A stretch of DNA of 64,000 nt. Source: Odontesthes bonariensis (taxonomy: Eukaryota > Chordata > Actinopteri > Atheriniformes > Atherinopsidae). Under the pieces are notes generated by a model, which was not told where the DNA came from, ran no database searches, and worked only from the letters and a program-made list of their open reading frames with translations. The stretch lies in contig NC_134509.1 of NCBI RefSeq assembly GCF_027942865.1, forward strand, positions 10,313,754 through 10,377,753, written 5' to 3'. Both the position numbers and the translations under genes were made by a program. Positions 55,801-64,000 of this stretch are shown piece after piece (the stretch's first letter is position 1; each line of letters opens with the position of its first letter).

Positions 55801-58800
55801 GCATCTGCACCCTAAGGCGTGATGATGATAAGAAAGTGCTAGTCACAAGAAGCCGGCATTTTTACCTTACTGGTACTGAAGCAGGTCTATCAGACTGCTT
55901 ATCTTTAGTGGGGCAATAGTCTTTCAGAACAGACAAGAGATTATTCCATGGATAGAAAGTAGAGAGAGGGGGGCGTCTTGCAATGGGCATGGAAATTCCC
56001 TTTAGTGCGAAAGTAACTTTTGAGGTGGTTCGACTGTAAGATCTGCACAGCGATTGGCTGTGGTTTGCACTTTTTTGTTTCTGTTCATGGATGTATAAGA
56101 GGTCCGATCATCTGTGCAGAAAAACACAATGACGGTTCAGTTCAAATGGTTTCACGGTTAAGTGGAAACAAGCAATGACCTGTTGACAGTGGCAGTTTGG
56201 TCCCGCTGTCATCATCCTGTAATTACATAAAGCCAACTGGTATGCTAATGGAATGTTATAGTGTAGTTAGAACAGCTACAGGGAGTGTAAAGAATGCTTG
56301 ATGTATTTTGGTAAGTGTGTATTTAGAGCTCAAGGGTCAAGAAAAGCGTCCATTGTCAGCCATCTGTGATTGTAGTAGTAAGTTTAGAGGCAATAGAAAA
56401 CTTGTTTTGGCTTTGTTTAATAAACCAGCCTTGGATAAAAACAATAACTATAAACATTACATGGTAGTCAAACGTGGCAACATTTTTGACTATCCCTATC
56501 TCGACGATCGTACATTAGTAAAGCAAAGTGCTGAGAGCTCCCATCCTAACTAAAGAGGAATGCTATGCAGTGCAAGGCGTGTGTGCACATATGCGCCTGT
56601 GCATGCCGACCCTTCGTGTGCCAAGCAACAAACGTCCCCAGAACAACCATCACTCCCTGATCTACATGAAAAAGTTAAAAAAAAAAAAAGAAAAGGCCGT
56701 GGATACCTTTTTTTTTTTATCTCCGTTTAAGCACAACTCAGGCAATTTGCGTTCTTCTTCTTCTCCTTCTCATTATCATTACAATGGTATTACCTCGAAG
56801 GTTTCATTTCCAAAGTGGAACTGTGGTAAAAACATATTGATATAACTATATACATTTTTTTTTTTTAATGTAGCATAACTACGATAAAAAAAAAAGAGCC
56901 AAACTTAAGTGAATTAAACAAAAAAAGTCCATCTAATTTCTGGCTTATACCCAGTTTCTGTTGTGCGTGTTCTGAATGGACTACGGTGTCTTGGAGAGCT
57001 TGTTACCTTCATAAAGCTGGGCGTACTGTGGGAACCCTGCAGCCCGGAGCCAGGTACAGGCCTCTTTGGCTTCGATCTCTACAGAGAACAAGAAAAAAAG
57101 AAGAAAAAAAAAAGGAGGAGGTCAAACAGCATGTCAGGTTGTGGAAAATGCACTGAAATAGAACATACATCTGAGTGATCAATCACACCAAACAGTGTGC
57201 AATAACACACGTGACTTATAAACATCCTTGTGAGAAAAGCAAATAATGAGCAATGTTTTTTTTTTCTTTTAATTATCTGTAAAATGTAAAGGAAATATAA
57301 TTTGGTAACGTTAACCTGTTAAAACATCAGCAGAGGACAATACTGGAACTGTGTACTCCTGTGTTTTTCACGGCTTATCACATGTGAACTCTTTGACCTC
57401 ATGAGCTATCTCACACTCGGTCACTCTCCTGTCACATGCTCTTAAAGCCGGAGCTCAAAGCATCATTCTAGCAAATTGCGTTGACGCCCTTACATGCCAA
57501 GTGTGTGCCACTTGGGCCCCTCGGTCACGTAAGGCGACGGGTTTCATTGTTCACCTAGACACCTCCAAAGCCTGAATGCTTTGAAAATGCTTTTGTTTAA
57601 CTTGATGCCAATACTTATGGAAGATTATATAAATACTGAAACACCAAAGGAGCGTCTGGTGTGTTGTTGCCAATTGAACAGGATGCTTTGTGTGTCAGAT
57701 GCGTCATTCTCAACACCCTCACCCTGGTCCTGTATGTTCACAACACCGCCTAACTAACTCTTTCATAACTCCCTTTAAACACGGGGTGTGACATTTGGGC
57801 CTGTTATGCTAAGTACTTCTGACTGAATGTTGAGGTTCACAGTGTGTCAGAGCAGCCATGGGGATGTCTCCCAATTATGTGTGAAAGCCTTTTAGATGAC
57901 ATATGCCAAATGGCTGCCAACACCCCAACCTGTTCCATGCAGTCAACAGTTTGAAGAGGAGACAGAAACACGTCTCAAGGCCTTAAGGAGCTGACTTTAC
58001 AATGCTCTCGCTGCACTAAAGTGATAGACCATACAAATGTAGCACAACCATGAGAAGGATAAACCAGCAGGATAAAAGCAGGAGAAGGCACTGGTAAACT
58101 ATGGATGTCAGTCAACTGTCCTTGCATTTAGACATGAAAGTAATGTCGGTAACAGTTTTAAATTAAGTGGTATTCAGTGTTTTAATGATTTTTTTTTTGT
58201 TCAAACTATAACTAGTTTTGCAGTTCTGCCTCATTTCAAAACGAACTTACGTGATTTTTCTACATGCTTTCCTAAAGACAAACACAAGAACATGGAAAGA
58301 GACTTCATCTTTAGGAATAATGCAGGGATAACCATGTAGTAAATGATGACAAACGGGTGACACATTAACAACCCGAGACTAAGTCTCTTTTCTGTGAGCA
58401 AATGAAAGTTGACCATAAAACAGTCAGACAGACCGAGAGGTCAGGACAGGACTACTGCTGTGAGGGGTCTGGTTTACACGATATACAATCATTTACATAC
58501 CAACAACAAGCCTAGACGGCAGATAAACCCTCTAACAACAAGGTGTGACACAACCTGAACAGGCTCTCCTCTCTGCCATCGCAGGGGCAGGCAGGTCCTG
58601 GAGCCACATCAAGCCTGAAAACCAGCATGCACAAAATGTCACATAACGCACCAACAACAACTACTCGTCTGAGAAACGAGCTCCATTTTCCCCAACGGAT
58701 GTGAAATGGCACGTCTTAGATAAAGTCTCTATGACTGTGTGTTTAGCCTTGTACTTCTGGAGTGTTGTGAACCCAGAGGAACTTGGAAACCAAGGGGTAA

Positions 58801-61544
58801 TTATACCAACATTCTTGAAAGCAAGCGCACATGTAGGGCTAGAGATTCTTGTGCTTGCTTGTATATCTGTGTGTATGTGTGCACAAGTGAGTCTCTGTGT
58901 TTGCACAGACCAACCTCATGTTTAAAGACAAATCACTCAAAAGACAGTGAAGCCATTGAAATGCAAATTAGACATACAAACACACTGATAGCTTTCCACC
59001 CCAAAAGCCCAGAATAACAGCGATGGGATCCAATAAGCTCCTTTGGTGGGAAGCTATCCAAAGACACACCCCCATTGGGGTAGAAAGTGTGTCAAATCTA
59101 CTTTACAGTGACATAATGTGAACTTAATGTGCCAAAGAAATAAAATCATGACAACAGCGTTCACCGCGCAGATGCATGAATACTGAATAATATTTGTCAC
59201 TGCGCCACATTGTGTCTGCAGAATATTTGTCAGCCTTTTGTTTGGCGGCAGGAAGTGGACAGGGGCATGGGGCATCTGGCACAAACAACTTAACAATAGC
59301 GCCATGCATGCATTCATACGCATCTGAGAAAAAAAGGAAAACATAGTTCATCAAAGTAACAAAAGGAATTTACAAGAATATCCTACATTGTGGTCACGAA
59401 AGTGTCAACCTACAGCATCCCTTCTAATCCTTTATACGTTGGTCTGCTTGCTTTTCATTACTTTCTTTACTTTTTCTTACCTTAGAGTCCATCCCAACTC
59501 CCTAACCCTTGCCAGCGAACTACCTCACTTCCTCTTCCCGCTTCCCTCACAGGAAGAAAGCCGAGCGGCGCTGCAGTGACCACTGACCACTTGGCTGGAA
59601 GGCCCTGCCTTCATTTGTTCCTGGCCAGATAATAGGCACAGAGGCAGCCAAGTCAAACATGGGCTCCGGTGATTGTGTGTACTAAGCAAACGTCCCCGTT
59701 GTTAGAGACAGATACAAAGCCACACTGGACCAATGTCTCGCAGCACGCACTTAGAACCTAAGTATGACGGCCATAAAGGCCAATCACCGCGCTAAACACC
59801 AGAAGAAAACAGAGTTTTGTAACTTTTATTATGGCAGTATATGTGCTAAGTTGATGGAAGTACATCAGATAATAAAGCTGGAACGAGGCAGGTCAGCACC
59901 AACGTTTCAGACGGACAAGAGTGCAGAAAATACCAAGTACAAGGGCAAACAGCTGGTATTGACCTCACTTTTATCATTCCTCTTTATGGTTACAATTGGT
60001 CAGTTTTCAGTAATATACAATAAAAGGTGCAGTTACAGCTGTCCATGAGGAACTTGTCCACCTTGTTGCATTTTTACCCAAGTTACCCGTCTATTAACTG
60101 GTGGAGTTACAAATCAGCATGTCATGTCTAAGCAGTAAATGATCACCTCATTCTGAACTTTTCTCCCGGTTTCATCCTTTGATGGCTGGCTTGTAGACAG
60201 CCAGAGAGACAATCAACCATTTGGATAGATTCAAACTTCTGGTCCTGTTGAAAGGCCACCTGTCTGTTAGGCAGGACACACCGTTCCAACTATGAGGCTA
60301 AGCTGGCCAGTAAACGAATATTATAGATACTGATATATTTAGCCACGTCTTAAGAGATAACCTCTCAGTTGGAATTACAGTTCGCCTTAAGTTGGTTCTG
60401 GTTAATATAAATGAGCAAAAATAACAAAGCTGTGTTAGACACACTGCCTCTCAGGGGCAAAAAAATATCAAATTGATGATTAGCAGATAACAAAGCTCCT
60501 AAGAGCTAATCTGATGCGCAGAAATGTAATACAGCTCAAATCTCGGCTTCTCTCCGAGATTTTCTCAAAAGCCTTTCTGGTCAACTGCCAATCAATATAA
60601 AGCGTCAACTCTATTCTGCTGCATGGACTTCTAAATTTATCCATTATAGTTATTCTTTCTTTTCCTTTTACCTCCTCTCAACCTCATCTCCAAAACAGTC
60701 TCTGCTTATTTCAGCCCTGCCTGCCACTTCTCTTCTCTCCCTTCCGGAGGCAGGAAATTCTCACAATTGCCGGCCACAGCTTCCCCCCATCGCAGGAGGC
60801 AATGGGGTTTAGATAGTATGAGTCTCAATACTCAGCTCCAGTGGGAGTTTTGTCAGCAGCTAGCAAACAAAGGATGCTGCTCCCAACCTCAAAGGCTCTG
60901 CTACGGCAAACTGGAGGTCAAGAGTCTGAATACAGTTATCTCTAATGCTGGGTCTTTGAAGTTGGCAGATTGAGAAGAATGCTTTAACTATCGTCTGCTG
61001 TGACTGAGGTAGTTTATCTGAAAATACACCATCATTGCTAGGTTTCGCAGTGCTGACTGTAAAACAATCCAAAAGGCGGCCATAAGGTTCTTATCTACTC
61101 CAGGTCTGAGTGGGTCGTTCTGAGGGGCCTGAAAAGTGGGTCTAGACAGGTGGAGTGATAAACCGAGCCAGACTCTGTGGCTCAGCAGTAACCAACAACA
61201 AGTAAAGCCAGGAGGCTGAAAGCAGCTACTTTTTGTTCTTTACCTGATGTGTAAATGAACTCATTCACAGACAATGATCTGAACTTTTTCACCAGTGATC
61301 ACGCTTTAAAACTCAACCTCTCAAGTAAGAAACACGCAGAGCAACTAGAGATAAAAGTTTTTTTTTTAGCTTGACCAGTACTGGAATGCAAAGATGGTTA
61401 AGACTCTTTTTTTTTCTTTATGGTATCACGTTTTGCGATTCCACTGCTCAGACAGCTGGTGTTCGCAGAGAGGGTCTGGCTGTTAGCTAAATGATATGAT
61501 GCCAGGAATATCACCATCTGGTTGGCCTCAAGCTGTAATCCGTT

Positions 61545-61594
<50 letters not shown>

Positions 61595-63112
61595 AAAGCA
61601 AAAAACATAAGTTACTAACATGGTCCATTCCAGTTATCTCCCACCAGCTGGTGTAGGCATGCAGGCATGGATCCACCAGTACATACACATGCACATGCAA
61701 ACACACAGCTGGCCCAGATGGATCATTGCTTTGCTAACCCCAAAGGGCCCTGTGCCCCTCTGACGACAGATTTATGCTCAAACGGAGAGGGCCCTGTCGC
61801 TGGATCAGGTGACCAAGCTTTCTATGGCCAGATGACAGCCTACCTGCCAGGACGCCACCCTACCCCACCTCACAGTGAATTAATAGATTAAAAGACAACC
61901 AAATATCTTCAGCACCAGAAAAATAAAACAAAAAACAAAAATCAACATGCTGAGCTCAGCACGGGACATATAGAAACACAAGGATGTGAATCTCACAGCT
62001 CACTTCCTCTTCAGCAGAGTGCAGATGAGGCCTTGTTTCCTTCATCAGCTTAACTTAACTAGTTCATCACATCTCTGAGTAATAGAAAATAGAAATGAGG
62101 AAACATTGAGTAAAAAAAACAATATTGGCACACTTCACACTCTCCAGGCTGGTGGTAACTGTACATAATGTTAAGCCACCTTGTTTCATAATGGCTGGAT
62201 GTCTTTGAGCAAGTTCTTAACGGTTTTACGGCTTAACTGAACCTCACCAGCTCATATCTGCTCCAGGCCTTACTTAACTGATAAGTAGCCATATGCTGGA
62301 ACAGGCAACTGATGAGATGAGGGGGGAACAAACCCCACAAATCAATGAAACTCTGACAGAGAAAAAAATTCAAACAGGATTTCATATCGCCAAAACACAT
62401 CCATTCATGCAGTCAGGCGAAAGGCGCAGGCAATTAATCATATAGGGGCACTGGGATGTGACTGGTACAAGCCTATACTTATGGATAATCTCAAAATACA
62501 CTAAATAGGCTGAACATTCCAGTTTAGGAACGCGTTTCCCCACACCGATCAATTTTTCACTCAGTTCAATCCTAACGGTCAGCAGAGCGATGGTCTGCGG
62601 GAAACTTCCTTTGGCTTCTGTGTGCGTAAAACAAAAAAAAAGAAGAAAAAAAAAAAGAAGAGGGATCTACAAGGGATCTTTATCAGGCGTGGAAAAGCAT
62701 CCCCGACGGTGAGCGTAACTTGGGGAAGGGTTATCTGGTAAACATTCAGTGAATTGTAAACAGGAGTGGGAACGTGGAGGTATGCGACAAGCGGGGAGAT
62801 TTCTTATCTGACAGCCTGCAGCGTTGCGCCTCCATGACGACTTGAAAGAATTTTATAGGTGAAGGTAGAACCAGAGCAAAAGTTCAGAACCGTAACCACA
62901 AAAAATAACTTAGAAGTAAAGAAATGTTCCCTACTAGACATCCATACGACTGAGCTCGGTGTCTCCTCTAAAGGCAGGAAACCACTTGGGATGTAAGGAG
63001 ATTTTTTTCTCTCTCCCATCAATAAATTGAAAACCACGAAAGGCAATACATGACCAAACAGTTGCCGTATTCCTGACTGGGTGAATGAAACGTACTTACG
63101 TGTTAATATCAT
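42541..63112 (-). CDS. dlc1: Deleted in liver cancer 1, Rho GTPase-activating protein (14 exons, 1154 aa)
   Basis: The coding exons (low to high) are 42541-42640, 42793-42966, 43077-43294, 44171-44386, 45735-45849, 46302-46518, 46916-47123, 47986-48145, 49723-49902, 50536-52181, 54154-54217, 55227-55308, 57007-57078 and 63100-63112; total 3465 nt. SAM domain about 1-77 (MILTQIEAKEAC...), starting at the same Met as the short mammalian isoform. A Ser-rich linker 78-690 carries CAISGRWTFQRDSKRWSR, STPSPVTRARS, GMYLEGFDPF, a tensin-SH2-type SVYDNV (505-510), an LD-like helix (527-545) and an acidic run (552-565). RhoGAP about 706-895 has the arginine finger R744 in GLFRKSG. START about 925-1145. 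Human short DLC1 is 1091 aa. DLC1 inactivates RhoA-C at focal adhesions. Longer isoforms would need exons beyond 64 kb. Confidence 0.96.
42793..42966 (-). CDS. dlc1: dlc1 exon 13: START domain
   Basis: It encodes TWITDLPKGACALVCTSVDH, then GVRANVLTSRYFIEPCG and HVSRIDC. The acceptor is CTACCAG and the donor GTGGGT. Confidence 0.95.
43077..43294 (-). CDS. dlc1: dlc1 exon 12: START domain
   Basis: It encodes VHDGFPLRLWKVTVEIPA, then EEVLARVLREQGHWDEDLL and VYQYVRNTMAPHPTRDHLV. The donor is GTAAAC. Confidence 0.95.
43451..43563. mobile_element. Small MITE-like element with imperfect terminal inverted repeats
   Basis: The left end GATATCTTAGCCTAG and right end CTAGGCTAGGGATATC are near-complementary over about 25 bp. 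Inside are the palindrome TTGCGGCCGCAA (about 43484-43495) and a hairpin GTACAGC-TTTTT-GCTGTAC (43517-43535). At about 110 bp and without an ORF, it fits a miniature inverted-repeat element in a dlc1 intron. Confidence 0.5.
43801..43832. repeat. (GT)n microsatellite
   Basis: Sixteen uninterrupted GT units. Confidence 0.97.
44171..44386 (-). CDS. dlc1: dlc1 exon 11: RhoGAP-START connector and START beginning
   Basis: It encodes IPEEMNRCRNSYVEQALL, then DSLDTLLKEAKDKFRG and AELAYRK. The acceptor is CTCCCACAG and the donor GTAAGC. Confidence 0.95.
44387..45734 (-). other. dlc1: dlc1 intron 10
   Basis: AT-rich. No feature was recognised. Confidence 0.6.
45735..45849 (-). CDS. dlc1: dlc1 exon 10: RhoGAP end
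   Basis: It encodes VMNRKQMLGKPDQRDLNE, then NLAATHGLAHMIQECRKLFR. The acceptor is TGATGATAG and the donor AGG|GTCAGT. Confidence 0.93.
45850..46301 (-). other. dlc1: dlc1 intron 9
   Basis: About 450 bp with a CT-rich stretch near 46070-46150. No feature was recognised. Confidence 0.6.
46302..46518 (-). CDS. dlc1: dlc1 exon 9: RhoGAP
   Basis: It encodes MPKELRLQATRAAVLLLP, then DENREALRTLLCLLADV and ENQMTPTNLAVCLAPSLF. The phase-2 donor is AAG|GTCCGT. A better-looking GTGAGG six bases away would break the frame. Confidence 0.94.
46519..46915 (-). other. dlc1: dlc1 intron 8
   Basis: About 400 bp. Nothing was recognised. Confidence 0.6.
46916..47123 (-). CDS. dlc1: dlc1 exon 8: RhoGAP with arginine finger
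   Basis: It encodes VGLFRKSGVKSRIQALRQ (finger Arg = R744), then NYEGQSAYDVADMLKQYF and RDLPEPLLTSKLSETFLQIY. The donor GTAAGA splits a Tyr codon. Confidence 0.96.
47124..47985 (-). other. dlc1: dlc1 intron 7
   Basis: About 860 bp. Nothing was recognised. Confidence 0.6.
47986..48145 (-). CDS. dlc1: dlc1 exon 7: start of RhoGAP
   Basis: It encodes AVPKFMKRIKVRDYKDRN, then VFGVPLQVIVQRTGQPLP and ends AMRYLRNQCLDQ. The acceptor is GTTGCAG and the donor GTAACA. Confidence 0.95.
48146..49722 (-). other. dlc1: dlc1 intron 6
   Basis: About 1.6 kb. An A-run lies at 49202-49213. No gene was recognised. Confidence 0.6.
49723..49902 (-). CDS. dlc1: dlc1 exon 6: linker before RhoGAP
   Basis: It encodes RPQKLRWPSFQNSHRPSL, then LQISCQSVLQMNLLQKLSL and LLEKHTPTNKHGFSW. 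It is highly conserved with human DLC1. The donor is GTAAGT. Confidence 0.95.
49903..50535 (-). other. dlc1: dlc1 intron 5
   Basis: About 630 bp. It includes a short AATAAT run at 50444-50460, and a T-run lies beside the exon 5 donor. No gene was seen. Confidence 0.6.
50536..52181 (-). CDS. dlc1: dlc1 exon 5: large Ser-rich linker exon
   Basis: A 1646-nt exon starting SEDSDEDEPCAISGRW. It is low complexity, with Ser/Gly runs, two Glu/Asp runs and basic patches (SRAKSFLKRMESLRLRS). Conserved islands include DKLRSLNCVDIS, EGHKPGTFPKALQDGS, DSALDSASPCPSSP and RRDSGVGPSL. The donor is CAG|GTCGGT, with an unusual C at +3; phase 2 is required by the next exon. Confidence 0.95.
52981..53011. repeat. 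Perfect hairpin, 14-bp arms, 3-nt loop
   Basis: CTAAAGACAGGACT, then loop CTC, then AGTCCTGTCTTTAG; the arms are exact reverse complements. Function is unknown. It is too short for a typical miRNA precursor. Confidence 0.92.
53383..53423. repeat. Perfect hairpin, 17-bp arms, 7-nt loop
   Basis: TAGAGGAGTCAAAGAGG, then loop CAAATAA, then CCTCTTTGACTCCTCTA; no mismatch. It lies about 370 bp from the other hairpin in the same intron. Confidence 0.92.
54154..54217 (-). CDS. dlc1: dlc1 exon 4: end of SAM domain
   Basis: It encodes RLNTLNKCALMRLEISP, then QRKR. The acceptor is GTGTTGCAG and the donor GTAAGC. Confidence 0.95.
54218..55226 (-). other. dlc1: dlc1 intron 3
   Basis: About 1 kb, purine-rich on the + strand (54300-54690). 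Nothing else was recognised. Confidence 0.6.
55227..55308 (-). CDS. dlc1: dlc1 exon 3: SAM domain
   Basis: It encodes DAQFPIDISSVTRDHDFLD, then RDAIEALC. The acceptor is CTTTTTAG and the donor GTGAGA. Confidence 0.95.
55309..57006 (-). other. dlc1: dlc1 intron 2
   Basis: About 1.7 kb with A- and T-runs at 56676-56720 and 56858-56895. No gene was recognised. Confidence 0.6.
57007..57078 (-). CDS. dlc1: dlc1 exon 2: SAM domain
   Basis: It encodes QIEAKEACTWLRAAGF, then PQYAQLYE. The acceptor is CTCTGTAG and the donor GTAACA. Confidence 0.95.
57079..63099 (-). other. dlc1: dlc1 intron 1 (about 6 kb)
   Basis: It contains a (CA)n microsatellite (61546-61590) and A-rich runs (62630-62660). No coding exon, RNA gene or transposon family was recognised. 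Confidence 0.6.
61546..61590. repeat. (CA)n microsatellite
   Basis: About 22 CA units in dlc1 intron 1. Confidence 0.97.
63100..63112 (-). CDS. dlc1: dlc1 exon 1: start codon exon, 13 coding nt
   Basis: ATGATATTAACAC before donor GTAAGT gives MILT plus one base. With the next exon it makes MILTQIEAKEAC, the conserved DLC1 N-terminus. Base -3 is A, a fair start context. Confidence 0.85.
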
Positions 63113-64000
63113 TTTATAAATGTCACGGTCGCGAGCACCTTCACCATAAAAGCAAACTCCCGGCGGCGCCTCGCCAAGCTTTGACTAACCCCTCAGATCT
63201 ACTCCAGTTAGGACGAAGTCCGCATGATAAAATCCAGACTGGGGAAAAAAAAAATAAAAAAAACTATACAGCGGGTTTCAAACATCCTCGGACGGTTACG
63301 CGTGAAAGTAAATCCATGTTTTCTAGTTTGATATAGTTGCAACAGAGAGAATTCCACAAATTTCAGCTCCCTCCAACACTACTATGGAGTTCCCAGCAGG
63401 AATGTGAATGGAGAGTAGTGTGATTCAAGCTGTAGGAATGGGCGACTCTGCCGTGGCTCCACCCCCATTCACTCTGCTGCTCCCCACCTGATAAGGAGCT
63501 GGAGACACACACTCACACACTCACTCCTCCGGACAGCCACTAAAATACGTTTGTTTATAACAGAATGATGATGATCAGATACTGTGTTAAATGGTGGCAC
63601 CAAAAAAATGACTCAAGCTCTGCGCTCCACGTGGAAACATCTACCAGTTTAATTTGGTTCCCCGTTACTCAGTAAATTTACCAAGTTCACTTGTCCATAA
63701 AATTGTTTCATACGAAGTGATTAACTGATCTCCTCGGGATTCCTCACTGTTCACTTCAGCTGCCGGCGCGCCACAGCCTCCACCACTCCCCTAACGAGCA
63801 GCATTTGACTCGAGGGTTGGTACTCAGTTTGCATATCATTAGAAACCAGTGGAGAGACAACTGTGAGACGCTCTTTTGTGACGCCAGATTAGTCTGAAAA
63901 GCGCAAGTGGCTCCGCGGAAAGACATTTGTTGCAGGTATGGTAATGCCTCTGCTGGCCGCCCTTGTCCAGGGCGCGCCTGACGCACGTACACCACGCTCA
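63113..64000 (-). promoter_or_regulatory. dlc1: Presumed upstream region of the short dlc1 isoform
   Basis: This is the 5' UTR and promoter region by position. A GC-rich, CpG-containing patch lies at about 63760-63780 and 63950-63990, and CTCCACCCCC and CTGATAAG (GATA-like) lie at 63457-63496. No TATA box or transcription start can be fixed. For longer DLC1 isoforms it would be intron. Confidence 0.3.

Noticed and set aside
61546..61590. Regularly repeated DNA that could suggest a CRISPR array
   Set aside because: It is a plain CA dinucleotide run. Nowhere in the window are there direct repeats with unique spacers, and the DNA is from a vertebrate.
63756..63995. 79-codon - strand frame upstream of dlc1
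   Set aside because: There is no match to known DLC1 N-terminal exons. It is probably 5' flanking GC-rich DNA.

Overview
This is nuclear DNA from a ray-finned (teleost-type) fish. It holds interrupted vertebrate genes with GT-AG introns, AT-rich introns, many (CA)n/(TA)n microsatellites, and interspersed repeats of fish type: an L2-clade LINE with a pentanucleotide tail, a Rex3-like RTE-clade LINE ending in GATG repeats, and Tc1/mariner relics. Nothing bacterial or phage-like was seen.

Three protein-coding genes can be reconstructed exon by exon. (1) On the + strand, 1835-20960 carries the last four exons of a neuronal calcium-binding protein (CaBP, calmodulin-like) gene; its 5' end was not recognised. 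(2) On the - strand, 33219 down to 23377 carries a complete 12-exon lonrf1-type gene (740 aa; TPR, two RING fingers, C-terminal LON substrate-binding domain). (3) On the - strand, 63112 down to 42541 carries a complete 14-exon dlc1 gene, short SAM-containing isoform (1154 aa; SAM, Ser-rich linker, RhoGAP, START). All exon phases join without a break and total coding lengths are multiples of three. The CaBP gene and lonrf1 converge tail to tail around 21-21.6 kb. lonrf1 and dlc1 run in the same direction, as LONRF1 and DLC1 do on human 8p22-p23.

Layout: 1-1.8 kb, transposon-like repeat and unassigned AT-rich DNA; 1.8-21 kb, CaBP exons in introns filled by an LTR-like fragment inside a perfect 113-bp inverted repeat (5.06-6.01 kb), a SINE-like repeat (6.3-6.6), an L2-type LINE (9.56-11.9), a near full-length Rex3-like LINE (14.6-17.95) and a Tc1 relic (18.1-18.35); 21.6-33.2 kb, lonrf1; 33.2-40.8 kb, intergenic DNA with a cluster of DNA-transposon relics (36.9-38.5) and a possible unannotated promoter or small ORF (39.5-40.25); 40.8-63.1 kb, dlc1; 63.1-64 kb, presumed dlc1 upstream region.

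The genes do not form a pathway. CaBPs modulate voltage-gated calcium channels, LONRF proteins are presumed E3 ubiquitin ligases, and DLC1 is a focal-adhesion RhoGAP. Their grouping is conserved synteny rather than an operon. No clearly new multi-gene system was found. The most unusual signals are the perfect 113-bp inverted repeat around an LTR promoter/primer-site module, two perfect short hairpins close together in one dlc1 intron, and two dlc1 splice donors with C at +3.
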